18,175 nucleotides of DNA. It comes from Bacteroidota bacterium. Lineage in GTDB: Bacteria; Bacteroidota; Bacteroidia; Bacteroidales; Prolixibacteraceae. The stretch lies in NCBI GenBank assembly GCA_023393265.1, contig JAEWME010000426.1:1-18175 (forward strand), in the 5' to 3' direction. Position 1 is the stretch's first letter; the number at the start of each line of letters is the position of its first letter. The notes below the pieces were generated by a model that worked only from the letters and a program-made list of their open reading frames with translations, ran no database searches and was not told the DNA's origin. Made by a program: the position numbers and the translations under genes. Below, piece after piece: positions 6,449 through 13,600 of the stretch.

Positions 6449-9352
6449 ATGAAGTATCTCATCCTGATTTTAATCTTCGGATTTTTCCTGAATACGAATG
6501 CGAATGCCCAATATTTCCAGACCGGGCAAGACCCTTCGTCTATTCGCTGGCACCAGATTAATACGGCAAATTTTCAGGTAATTTATCCTGATGAATTTGA
6601 AAATGAGGCACAACGTGTGGCTTTCGTGCTCGATAAAGTTTTTCAGTATGGTACGAAAACACTAAATCATCAGCCCAAAAAGATTTCAGTGGTTTTACAT
6701 ACGCGAACGGTCAACTCAAATGGTTTGGTTGGCTGGGCACCTAAAAGAATTGAGCTTTTTACTACGCCCAATCAACAAATTTACTCGCAGGACTGGCTCG
6801 AACAACTTGCTTTGCACGAATTCAGGCATTCGGTACAGATGGACAAAATTCAAAGCGAGATGCCTTTTTTGTTAAAAGCTATATTTGGAGAACAGGCTAC
6901 TGCAGCGGTTGTAGGCGCCTATTTGCCGTTTTGGTTTCTGGAGGGCGATGCCGTGGTGACAGAGACAGCCCTTTCGAAAGCCGGAAGAGGTCGATCGGCT
7001 GCATTCGGCATGGAATATCGAGCGCAACTGGTTGAAAAAGAAAAATATTCATTCGACAAAGCTTACCTCGGCTCGTACCGCGATTTTGTGCCCGACTATT
7101 ACAAAATGGGGTATTTGCTGGTTGGTAAAACGCGCGAAAAATTTGGTGCCCAATTATGGGAGCAAACCTTAGATCGAATTGGCAATTCCCCGTTCTCGCT
7201 CACTCCATTGAATTCGACAGTGAAAAAAATCAGCGGACTTGGAATTAAGGATTTATATAACAATACTTTCGACGAACTTCGGACTGAATGGAAAAAGGAA
7301 ATCAGCAATAAAAAGATCGACACATTAGCCATTTTGTCGCCAAAGAAGAAAAATTACACAGCTTATTTATATCCTGAAATTTATAACGACTCGCTCATTT
7401 TTGCTTACCGCACATCGCTCGACGATATTGGACGTTTTGTGCTTGTTTACCCTGATAAAACCGAAAAAATTGTCTTCACACCCGGCTATCCGTTCGAAGA
7501 ATCGGTTTCGTTGCGAAATAACCTGGTCATTTGGGCTGAGCAACGCGCTGATCTTCGATGGACTCATGCCGAAAAATCGGTTATCCGTATTTTAGATTTA
7601 GAAAACCGAAGAGTGCGGGAAATCAAGCCGTCCAACAAACTATTTTGCCCGGTAATTTCTCCTGATCTGAAAATGTTTGCTGCGGTAGAAGTCGATCCTT
7701 CCAACGATTTTTACCTCTCCGTTTTTGATCTGGCCACTGGCAATATGATTTGCCGTTTTAAAACTGATGATAATCAGTATTTTTTCACGCCCTGCTGGGA
7801 CGATAAAGGCACGAAACTGTTTGTCGTTTGCCTGTCAAACCAAGGCAAATACCTGGCATCTTATGATTTAAAGAACAAGCAACTTAATAAGCTCACCGAC
7901 GCGACTTATGCAAACCTGAGCAATCCGGTGTATCATTCTGATTCGGTAATTTTCTCTTCCGATTTTTCGGGAACTACTGATGTGTACCGGTTAGATCTTC
8001 ATTCTGGTAAAATTCAGCAAATTGCCGGCGTTCCTTTTGGCGCATTTTTTCCGACAGTTTCATCCGACAATAAATTGATTTTCTGTAATTATAATTCCTC
8101 AGGATTTCAACTTGCCTCGCTGGATCTCTCAAAAAAAGATAATTTTCTGAAAGTTGACGATTTGCAACTCCGGCCTGATTCGCTTGCTGAGCATCTGGCA
8201 GCACAGGATGCCGGTGTTCCTGATTTTTCAGGAGCCACAGAGCATTCTTTTCCAACCAAAAAGTATTCGAAAGTCGGTCACCTTTTTAATTTTCACAGTT
8301 GGGCGCCCGCCTACATCGATGTAGATAATTACGAAACGCGACCTGGATTTTCTTTTTTATCGCAAAATAAGTTAGGTACAGCCGAAACCCGTATCGGCTA
8401 CGATTACAATACTTCCGAAGAAACCGGGCAGTACAGGGTAAATTTCACCTATCGCGGATTATTTCCTGAAATTACGACTGAATTTATTACCGGGAAACAT
8501 GCCTCTAACTACCTGGAAATAACGAATACACTAAATGCCCGGCATGAAATTGTAGACAGCGATACGACCCTGCACCGCTACACTTTGAATGAAACCAGCG
8601 CTAAAGTAGGACTAAGCCTTCCTCTAAATCTTTCGCGAGGCAAGTATTCGCGTTCTCTTTATCCTGAAATTCAGTATACTTTCAATCGGGTGTCGCAGGA
8701 TGCTGCAGCTCCTTCCGATTTTTACTCGGGCGACTACCATGCAATGACCTACCGGATTTTCTTTGCCAATGCGCTAAACAGGTCGCAACAAAGCCTGATA
8801 ACAAGATGGGGCCAGAAATTCGACTTTGTGTTCAAGCATACGCCATTTAAGGGTAATGATTTGGGTACAATGGCGGGAGTTGAGTCTGTGTTGTATTTCC
8901 CTGGCCTGGCAAAGAATCATGGATTGAGAGTTTATCAGGGATTTCAGGATAAGGTATTTAGCAGCAGTTATTCTTTTTCCGACCTTGTCAGTTTTCCGCG
9001 CGGGTTCCAAAGTTACCGGAATAACCGAATGTATTCGTTGGCCGTCGATTACAAGTTTCCCATTTCGTATCCTGATTTAAGCATCGGAAAGCTATTCTAT
9101 ATCAAAAGGTTAAGATCATCATTGTTTTATGATTTTGCGTGGCTGGCCCTTCCGGCTCAGGATCAGGAAGGCAAAATCTGGCTGAATTATCATGAGTTGA
9201 ATATGAAGTCGATGGGGATTGAGCTCATGTCTGATCTTCATGTGCTGCGGTTCTTCGCGCCAATCTCTGTCGGTTTAAGAACTGCATACAGGCCAGATTA
9301 TCAGGATTTCCAGTTTAACCTGCTCCTGTCTGTCAATTTCAATGGTTTTTAG
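6449..9352 (+). CDS. Secreted HExxH peptidase-like / beta-propeller / outer-membrane barrel protein
   Basis: A 967-residue protein from the ATG at 6449, chosen because it opens a clean signal peptide ending ANA before QYFQTG. The open frame continues upstream, but that extension has no signal-peptide character. Domain 1 (about 30-310) has the zinc-peptidase motif HEFRH at residues 123-127 and a downstream FLEGDAVVTE with E165 and E172, as in gluzincin-type peptidases where a Glu is the third zinc ligand. Domain 2 (about 320-600) is a run of short strands with repeated D-x-x-S/T-x patterns, like TolB/WD40-like propellers. Domain 3 (about 615-967) starts NFHSWAPAYID, continues as alternating amphipathic strands and ends LLLSVNFNGF with a terminal Phe, the usual barrel-insertion signature. 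Expected location is the outer membrane. Substrate unknown. It is divergent from the vWA operon, and its stop overlaps the convergent metallophosphoesterase by 14 bases. Confidence 0.8.
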   Translation: MKYLILILIFGFFLNTNANAQYFQTGQDPSSIRWHQINTANFQVIYPDEFENEAQRVAFVLDKVFQYGTKTLNHQPKKISVVLHTRTVNSNGLVGWAPKRIELFTTPNQQIYSQDWLEQLALHEFRHSVQMDKIQSEMPFLLKAIFGEQATAAVVGAYLPFWFLEGDAVVTETALSKAGRGRSAAFGMEYRAQLVEKEKYSFDKAYLGSYRDFVPDYYKMGYLLVGKTREKFGAQLWEQTLDRIGNSPFSLTPLNSTVKKISGLGIKDLYNNTFDELRTEWKKEISNKKIDTLAILSPKKKNYTAYLYPEIYNDSLIFAYRTSLDDIGRFVLVYPDKTEKIVFTPGYPFEESVSLRNNLVIWAEQRADLRWTHAEKSVIRILDLENRRVREIKPSNKLFCPVISPDLKMFAAVEVDPSNDFYLSVFDLATGNMICRFKTDDNQYFFTPCWDDKGTKLFVVCLSNQGKYLASYDLKNKQLNKLTDATYANLSNPVYHSDSVIFSSDFSGTTDVYRLDLHSGKIQQIAGVPFGAFFPTVSSDNKLIFCNYNSSGFQLASLDLSKKDNFLKVDDLQLRPDSLAEHLAAQDAGVPDFSGATEHSFPTKKYSKVGHLFNFHSWAPAYIDVDNYETRPGFSFLSQNKLGTAETRIGYDYNTSEETGQYRVNFTYRGLFPEITTEFITGKHASNYLEITNTLNARHEIVDSDTTLHRYTLNETSAKVGLSLPLNLSRGKYSRSLYPEIQYTFNRVSQDAAAPSDFYSGDYHAMTYRIFFANALNRSQQSLITRWGQKFDFVFKHTPFKGNDLGTMAGVESVLYFPGLAKNHGLRVYQGFQDKVFSSSYSFSDLVSFPRGFQSYRNNRMYSLAVDYKFPISYPDLSIGKLFYIKRLRSSLFYDFAWLALPAQDQEGKIWLNYHELNMKSMGIELMSDLHVLRFFAPISVGLRTAYRPDYQDFQFNLLLSVNFNGF

Positions 9353-10559
9353 TACGATGAAGGGTGAGTAGCGTAATTTCGGGTCTCATCTCAACACGGC
9401 CCCAAAAGCCAACTGTTCCAAGTCCCCTGTTTATATAAAGGTATTTATTTCCCCAGCGGTAAAGTCCGCCCCATATTTTACTGATAATGTACATCGGGCT
9501 GAACTCTATGCCCGCAATGCGTATTCCAAACTGTCCGCCATGTGTATGTCCTGAAAGTGTTAGCGGAATATCGGTTTCAGGAGCGATAACCGTAGCCCAG
9601 TGAGCTGGATCGTGGCTCATTAAAATACGGAACATTCCTGATGGAATTCCTTGCGTCGCCTGATCGAGATTAGCGTATTGGGGGAAAGGTTTATGTCCCC
9701 AGTTCTCAACGCCAATGATAGCAAAGGCTGTATCTTTCACCGCCACGCGTTCCCATTGATTAAGTAACAGTACAAAGCCACTGTTTCTGACGCCATTTTC
9801 AATTGCTTCAAGATTTTTTTCCTTACTAACAGAATCGGGCCACTCATAATAGTCTCCGTAGTCGTGATTTCCCTGGATAGCATAGTTGCCGTATTTTGCC
9901 TTCATTTTTCGAAGGCTCGGCTCAAATCCATTAATCTCGTCGCCAAAATTATTTACGACGTCACCCGTAAACAGCAATAAATCAGGATTTAGCTTTTCTA
10001 TTATTTGGCTTGCTTTGTCAACTGTCGCTGTGTTTTTTTCGAAACTACCAAGATGCAGATCCGAAATCTGCACAATTTTAAATCCATCCATTTGCTCGGG
10101 TAAATCGCTGAAATACAAATCCTGTTCCTCAAGTCTGATATTGTAACGATCAACCGTGATTCCCCATAAAATCACCAGAAATGTACTCAGGCTCAATAGA
10201 AATGAACCATTGACGATAATCAATTGCCTCCGTTTATTGGATAGCAATCGAACCAAAAAAGAAAAGGCAGTTGCGAGTGCAAAGATGGACTTTGGAATCA
10301 AATTCAAAAATGAAAGTGAAATGACAAAATAGAAGAAGTTGTAGCTACGACTTTGCCGAATGACTTCAGGATTACCATAAGAGTAGAGTAGAAGTCCTGT
10401 CGTAACAACGGAGCTTAAGATAAAGAGTGTAGAAATAATATTTCGAAACTTCATATTGGTGTTTGAGCTTAGTAACCGGATTCCGATAAAAGCGACGACC
10501 TCAAGGATAATCACAATCACGAAAAACAAAACCAGTACCGACGACGGAATTCCTCTCAT
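9339..10559 (-). CDS. Membrane-anchored calcineurin-like metallophosphoesterase
   Basis: 406 residues from the ATG at 10559, which opens directly into a membrane segment. A longer in-frame start at 10634 adds 25 residues without clear purpose. About four hydrophobic segments fill residues 8-135. The catalytic domain then carries the full set of dinuclear-metal motifs: SDLHLG (D167, H169), GDVVNN (D200), GNHDYGD (N231, H232), MSHDP, and SGHTHGGQ (H338, H340). The layout matches YkuE/YaeI-type membrane phosphoesterases, some of which act on lipid or UDP-diacylglucosamine substrates in the envelope. The real substrate is not evident. The 3' end overlaps the barrel-protein gene on the other strand by 14 bases, leaving no room for a terminator between them. 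Confidence 0.85.
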   Translation of the reverse strand: MRGIPSSVLVLFFVIVIILEVVAFIGIRLLSSNTNMKFRNIISTLFILSSVVTTGLLLYSYGNPEVIRQSRSYNFFYFVISLSFLNLIPKSIFALATAFSFLVRLLSNKRRQLIIVNGSFLLSLSTFLVILWGITVDRYNIRLEEQDLYFSDLPEQMDGFKIVQISDLHLGSFEKNTATVDKASQIIEKLNPDLLLFTGDVVNNFGDEINGFEPSLRKMKAKYGNYAIQGNHDYGDYYEWPDSVSKEKNLEAIENGVRNSGFVLLLNQWERVAVKDTAFAIIGVENWGHKPFPQYANLDQATQGIPSGMFRILMSHDPAHWATVIAPETDIPLTLSGHTHGGQFGIRIAGIEFSPMYIISKIWGGLYRWGNKYLYINRGLGTVGFWGRVEMRPEITLLTLHRTKNH

Positions 10560-10589
10560 AGACTTAAAACTAAAGTGTGATGAAAAATA

Positions 10590-10607
10590 AGCCTTTTTTT
10601 GAAGGCT
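10590..10607 (-). promoter_or_regulatory. Small hairpin followed by T-run in the metallophosphoesterase leader
   Basis: AGCCTT (10590-10595) and AAGGCT (10602-10607) pair. In the minus-strand direction the stem is followed by TTATTTTT, then the ATG about 30 bases further on. If transcription starts upstream this could act as a leader attenuator. The stem is only 6 bp with an A-rich loop, and if the longer start at 10634 is used it lies inside the coding region. Confidence 0.2.
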
Positions 10608-10743
10608 CGACAATTTGAACCCTGAAATTACCATTAAGTTTTACCCTACAGACAAATCTTTTGCAGACGTCTAATAAATTGGTTGCATATATTTTTATAA
10701 TAAGCATCTGTAAATCAATATTAATAAAAGAGTTTTGTGTGAT

Positions 10744-10776
10744 TTTGATGCCCTGAGGATCGGGTATTTTAATTTG
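10744..10776 (+). promoter_or_regulatory. Candidate promoter upstream of the small ORF at 10826
   Basis: TTTG at 10744-10747 and TTAATTTG at 10769-10776 (one mismatch to TAnnTTTG) are 21 bases apart, close to Bacteroidota -33/-7 spacing. Transcription would begin near 10783, about 40 bases before the ATG at 10826. One mismatch in the -7 box keeps this tentative. Confidence 0.25.
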
Positions 10777-10825
10777 CTCCAGCAGAAAGACAGAAATATC
10801 AAAGAAAATACGATTAAGACAACCA

Positions 10826-10963
10826 ATGAAGAAAAATAATATTTCTAATCACACCAAAGAATATGTGAGACTTTGGTTTTGCATTTCTATGCGTTTTAAT
10901 TTTCCGATTGGGACCTTGATCGGGGAGAAGTTGATTGCGAAGAAAGATAATTTACAAATATGA
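10826..10963 (+). CDS. Possible 45-residue small ORF of unknown function
   Basis: An ATG-to-TGA frame encodes 45 residues, starting MKKNNISNHTKEYVRLWF, continuing CISMRFNFPIGTLIGEK and ending in a Lys-rich tail. I do not recognise it. Points for it: base composition here is clearly less AT-rich than the following 450 bases; the peptide has a plausible mix with a hydrophobic/aromatic middle and basic ends; and a promoter-like pair lies upstream. Points against it: short length, no obvious ribosome-binding signal, and a stem-loop (10853-10877) within the frame. It could equally be a gene remnant or the body of a small RNA. Confidence 0.25.
   Translation: MKKNNISNHTKEYVRLWFCISMRFNFPIGTLIGEKLIAKKDNLQI
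10853..10877. repeat. Inverted repeat inside the small ORF
   Basis: ACCAAAG (10853-10859) and CTTTGGT (10871-10877) are perfect 7-bp arms around an 11-base loop. A competing pair, TCACA (10849-10853) with TGTGA (10864-10868), overlaps it. No T-tract follows, so this is not a terminator. It may be RNA structure or an operator. Confidence 0.35.
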
Positions 10964-11320
10964 ATAAAATAATGTCATCAAAATAATTCACTATTCTAAA
11001 TAATTAATATACCATACAAATATAAATTCACTATTTGAGTTTGAAATTTTAGATATTATTCGAGTGTTGTTTATAGATGTGATAATAATATATAAGCGAT
11101 AAATAAGTTCAATAAAAATCAATATAAAATATTTATTTTCAATTTATTACATTGATTTAATTAAGTTTAATTTAAACTAATTATTCAGGAGTGTTAATAA
11201 TTAGCATATTTGATATATATTGCTTACTTTAATATCAATATAATCAATATTTTAGTGTATTTATATATAGTTTAAGTTTAAAATATTTGAAGTTAATGCC
11301 TTCGTAGTAATGTTAATTGA

Positions 11321-11332
11321 TTACATTTGTAA
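11321..11332. promoter_or_regulatory. Palindrome TTACAttTGTAA, candidate operator overlapping a -7 box
   Basis: A perfect 5-bp-arm palindrome with a 2-base centre. It overlaps TACATTTG (11322-11329), a TAnnTTTG match. Its right half, ATTTGTAA (11325-11332), is also an 8-bp inverted repeat with TTACAAAT (11344-11351). The half-site TTACA recurs at 11378 and in the palindrome beside the regulator start. Confidence 0.4.
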
Positions 11333-11378
11333 TTAAGTGTGAGTTACAAATAAAAATCAATCAATTAAATTATTTTAT

Positions 11379-11386
11379 TACATTTG
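11379..11386 (+). promoter_or_regulatory. -7 box of the XRE regulator promoter
   Basis: TACATTTG is a perfect TAnnTTTG match 25 bases before the ATG at 11412. Transcription would start near 11393, inside the palindrome at 11392-11404. No clear -33 TTG is seen at the usual distance. Confidence 0.45.
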
Positions 11387-11391
11387 TGTAT

Positions 11392-11404
11392 TGTAAAATT
11401 TACA
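11392..11404. promoter_or_regulatory. Palindrome TGTAAAaTTTACA at the predicted start of transcription
   Basis: Perfect 6-bp arms with a single central base, ending 7 bases before the regulator ATG. It shares the TGTAA/TTACA half-site with the palindrome at 11321-11332. The position, overlapping the expected transcription start, is where an autorepressor would bind. Chance palindromes are more frequent in such AT-rich DNA. Confidence 0.4.
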
Positions 11405-11411
11405 TTTAAAT

Positions 11412-11885
11412 ATGGAGAATCGAATCAGGAAATTTATGGATTATAAAGGCCTGACTTCTTCTGAATTGGCTGATACAATAGGAGTGCAACGCTCCAATGT
11501 TACTCACGTGCTGCAGGGGCGAAACAAACCCAGCTTTCAATTCATTGAAAAGTTATTACAGGCCTACCCTGAACTCAATGCGAAGTGGCTGCTTCTGGGT
11601 AACGGAAGCATGGTCGATAATCCTGGAAAAGCCCGCACATTGTTTGATCAGGAAACAGAGAAATCGGCAGTAGTGCCGAAACAGGAAACGACGGTGCGAG
11701 AGATTACGCAGGAACCCGTTTCAGGCCCAATTCCTCCGCCTGCCCCGGATATCGAGAAAAAAGAGGAAAAAATAACTCATCAAAATGAGTTCAAGGATCA
11801 GTTTTTCAGTTCAGAAAAGGCAATTGAACGATTAGTCATCTTTTATAAAGATCAAACTTTTAAAGTTTACAATCCTTCCCTTTAA
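11412..11885 (+). CDS. XRE-family helix-turn-helix regulator
   Basis: 157 residues. The N-terminal 65 are a Cro/C1-type HTH: helices 2-3 are about residues 15-41 (SSELADTIGVQRSNVTHVLQ), followed by the Bacteroidota pattern KWLLLGNGSM. Residues 70-120 are a low-complexity Pro/Glu/Lys linker. The C-terminus, ending IERLVIFYKDQTFKVYNPS, is a short conserved tail that I have a general memory of in regulators of this phylum. There is no peptidase or sensor domain. It lies 36 bases before pyrK on the same strand. TTACA/TGTAA palindromes upstream suggest self-control. Control of pyrKD is possible from position alone, but pyrK has its own promoter-like box. Confidence 0.85.
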   Translation: MENRIRKFMDYKGLTSSELADTIGVQRSNVTHVLQGRNKPSFQFIEKLLQAYPELNAKWLLLGNGSMVDNPGKARTLFDQETEKSAVVPKQETTVREITQEPVSGPIPPPAPDIEKKEEKITHQNEFKDQFFSSEKAIERLVIFYKDQTFKVYNPSL

Positions 11886-11896
11886 ACTTTTTGAAC

Positions 11897-11904
11897 TATA
11901 TTTG
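11897..11904 (+). promoter_or_regulatory. -7 box upstream of pyrK
   Basis: TATATTTG is a perfect TAnnTTTG match in the 36-base gap between the regulator and pyrK. It would give a very short leader of about 10 bases before the ATG at 11922. The -33 region lies in the end of the regulator gene and shows no good TTG, so use of this box is uncertain. Confidence 0.45.
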
Positions 11905-11921
11905 CCGTCAAATTCCAGCGC

Positions 11922-12695
11922 ATGAAAAAGACGGTGACAGACTTTCTATTGCTTGAAAACAAGCAACTTAATAAAGATAATTTTAAACTACTACTGAAGT
12001 CTCCGGTTCCTGTTGCAGATATTTTACCTGGTCAGTTTATCAATGTTGAAATAAAGGATGCTTCTGAGATTTTCCTTCGCAGACCTTTTTCTATTCTTGA
12101 TGTCGATCAGGAAAATCAAACCATCAGTTTACTGGTAAAAATACTCGGGCGAGGCTCACGAAAGCTCACAGAAGCAAAGGCAGGGCAGTCTATAAGCGGC
12201 ATATTTCCACTTGGGAAATCGTTTTCAATACCCGAAAAAACAGATCGTATCTTACTAATTGGAGGCGGAAGCGGGGTTGCACCTATGTTCTATCTTGCCA
12301 AAATTTGTGGCTTGCCGCCCGAACAGGTAACTGTTCTGATTGGTGCACGCAGTTCGGCTGACCACGTTGATGTTTCGGCATATAAAGCATTTGGCCGATT
12401 TGAGTTTGCAACCGAGGATGGTTCTCTTGGCGAAAAAGGCTATGTAACTAATCATTCTGTATTTTTAAATGATCTTGGAACGTTCGACAAGATATATACC
12501 TGCGGACCCGACCCGATGATGAAGGCTGTAGCCAGGAAAGCTGCAGAATTAAACCTATTCTGCGAAGTTTCGCTCGAAAATATGATGGCTTGTGGCTTTG
12601 GTGTCTGCCTTTGTTGTGTGGAAGACACAAAAGCTGGTCATAAATGCGTTTGTACTGATGGACCTGTTTTTAACATTAACGATTTGAAATGGTGA
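11922..12695 (+). CDS. pyrK: Dihydroorotate dehydrogenase B, electron-transfer subunit
   Basis: 257 residues, the usual size for PyrK. The FAD-binding motif RRPFSILD is at 53-60, the NAD/flavin-reductase motif GGGSGVAPMF at 114-123, and CGPDPMM at 194-200. The [2Fe-2S] ligands follow the PyrK pattern C224-x4-C229-x2-C232-x11-C244, with two extra cysteines at 231 and 242. The subunit takes electrons from the FMN of PyrD and passes them to NAD+ in the fourth step of pyrimidine synthesis, in the cytoplasm. Its stop overlaps the start of pyrD (ATGGTGA), so the two are translationally coupled as expected for a complex. Its similarity to other ferredoxin-NADP reductase-type subunits is resolved by the adjacent pyrD. 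Confidence 0.95.
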   Translation: MKKTVTDFLLLENKQLNKDNFKLLLKSPVPVADILPGQFINVEIKDASEIFLRRPFSILDVDQENQTISLLVKILGRGSRKLTEAKAGQSISGIFPLGKSFSIPEKTDRILLIGGGSGVAPMFYLAKICGLPPEQVTVLIGARSSADHVDVSAYKAFGRFEFATEDGSLGEKGYVTNHSVFLNDLGTFDKIYTCGPDPMMKAVARKAAELNLFCEVSLENMMACGFGVCLCCVEDTKAGHKCVCTDGPVFNINDLKW

Positions 12696-13600
12696 ATCTT
12701 GGAGTAAAAATTCACAATCTTGACCTGAAGAACCCGGTAATGACCGCTTCGGGTACTTGTGGTTTTGGTGAAGAAATTGCCGATTTTATTGATCTTTCGG
12801 CATTGGGTGGAATCGTTGTTAAAGGGACAACGTTGAAACATAGAGAAGGTAATCCGTATCCGCGAATGGCTGAAACTCCATCGGGAATGCTGAATGCTGT
12901 CGGACTTCAGAATAAGGGTGCCGGCAATTTCATAAATAACATCTATCCCCGGATTAAAGATCTGGATACACACATTATTGTGAATGTAAACGGATCTACC
13001 ATAGATGATTATGTGGCGCTAACTGAACGATTGAATGAGTTGGACCGGATTCCGGCAATTGAGTTAAACATCAGTTGTCCGAACGTTAAAGAAGGCGGAA
13101 TGGCCTTTGGAATTAGTTGTCCTTCTGCCGAAGCCGTTGTTCGGGCAGTTCGAAAGGTTTACGATAAAACGTTGATTGTGAAATTATCGCCAAACGTAAC
13201 AAGCATTGCCGAAATTGCAAAGGCTGTTGAAGGACAGGGTGCGGATTCGGTTTCATTAATCAATACGCTACTTGGTATGGCTGTGAATGCTGAGACCAGA
13301 AAACCGGTTTTATCGACAGTAACTGGTGGATTATCCGGTCCGGCAGTGAAACCGATTGCCATCAGGATGGTTTGGCAGGTTTATAATGCTGTTAAAATTC
13401 CTGTAATCGGAATGGGTGGGATTATGAATGCCACGGATGCACTCGAATTCATGATAGCCGGGGCATCTGCGATACAAGTAGGAACGGCTTTGTTTAAAGA
13501 TCCGACTATTCCGGTTCAAATTATTGACGGATTGGTTTCTTATATGGAAAAACATGGAATTCAGGGTGTTAATGAAATAATTGGGAGTTTACAATGCTGA
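12689..13600 (+). CDS. pyrD: Dihydroorotate dehydrogenase B, catalytic subunit
   Basis: 303 residues, full length for class 1B. It oxidises dihydroorotate to orotate with FMN in a TIM barrel. Visible signatures: VVKGTTLKHREGNP with the substrate/FMN-site Lys at 46; LNAVGLQN at 68-75; ELNISCPNV with the class 1 catalytic Cys at 130; and the C-terminal FMN-phosphate motif VIGMGGI followed by GASAIQVGTALF. Class 1B rather than 1A is indicated by the adjoining pyrK. It overlaps pyrK by 7 bp and the next gene also by 7 bp (ATGCTGA), so three genes are read as one translational unit. Confidence 0.96.
   Translation: MVNLGVKIHNLDLKNPVMTASGTCGFGEEIADFIDLSALGGIVVKGTTLKHREGNPYPRMAETPSGMLNAVGLQNKGAGNFINNIYPRIKDLDTHIIVNVNGSTIDDYVALTERLNELDRIPAIELNISCPNVKEGGMAFGISCPSAEAVVRAVRKVYDKTLIVKLSPNVTSIAEIAKAVEGQGADSVSLINTLLGMAVNAETRKPVLSTVTGGLSGPAVKPIAIRMVWQVYNAVKIPVIGMGGIMNATDALEFMIAGASAIQVGTALFKDPTIPVQIIDGLVSYMEKHGIQGVNEIIGSLQC

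Larger units (their letters stand above)
10964..11411. other. Extremely AT-rich non-coding stretch between divergent genes
   Basis: About 450 bases with no credible coding frame. Counting one line, 11101-11160 has only 6 G or C in 60. ATCAATAT-like words recur (near 11119, 11234 and 11244). A bulged inverted repeat, TAATT-A-AGTTTAA / TTAAACT-AATTA, spans 11158-11183. Most of the stretch holds nothing more that I can name; the last 90 bases carry the palindromes and -7 boxes listed separately. It could be a curved or nucleoid-protein-bound regulatory region, or decayed sequence. Confidence 0.6.

Noticed and set aside
9339..9352. Terminator between the convergent barrel and metallophosphoesterase genes
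   Set aside because: The two coding regions overlap here, and I found no stem followed by a T-run on either strand.
10964..11411. Replication origin or phage attachment site in the AT-rich gap
   Set aside because: No DnaA-box cluster, origin-type neighbour gene, integrase, tRNA or flanking direct repeat was seen; AT richness alone is not enough.
12638..12973. 111-codon minus-strand frame across the pyrK/pyrD junction
   Set aside because: It is antisense to two certain genes with conserved motifs; no independent support.
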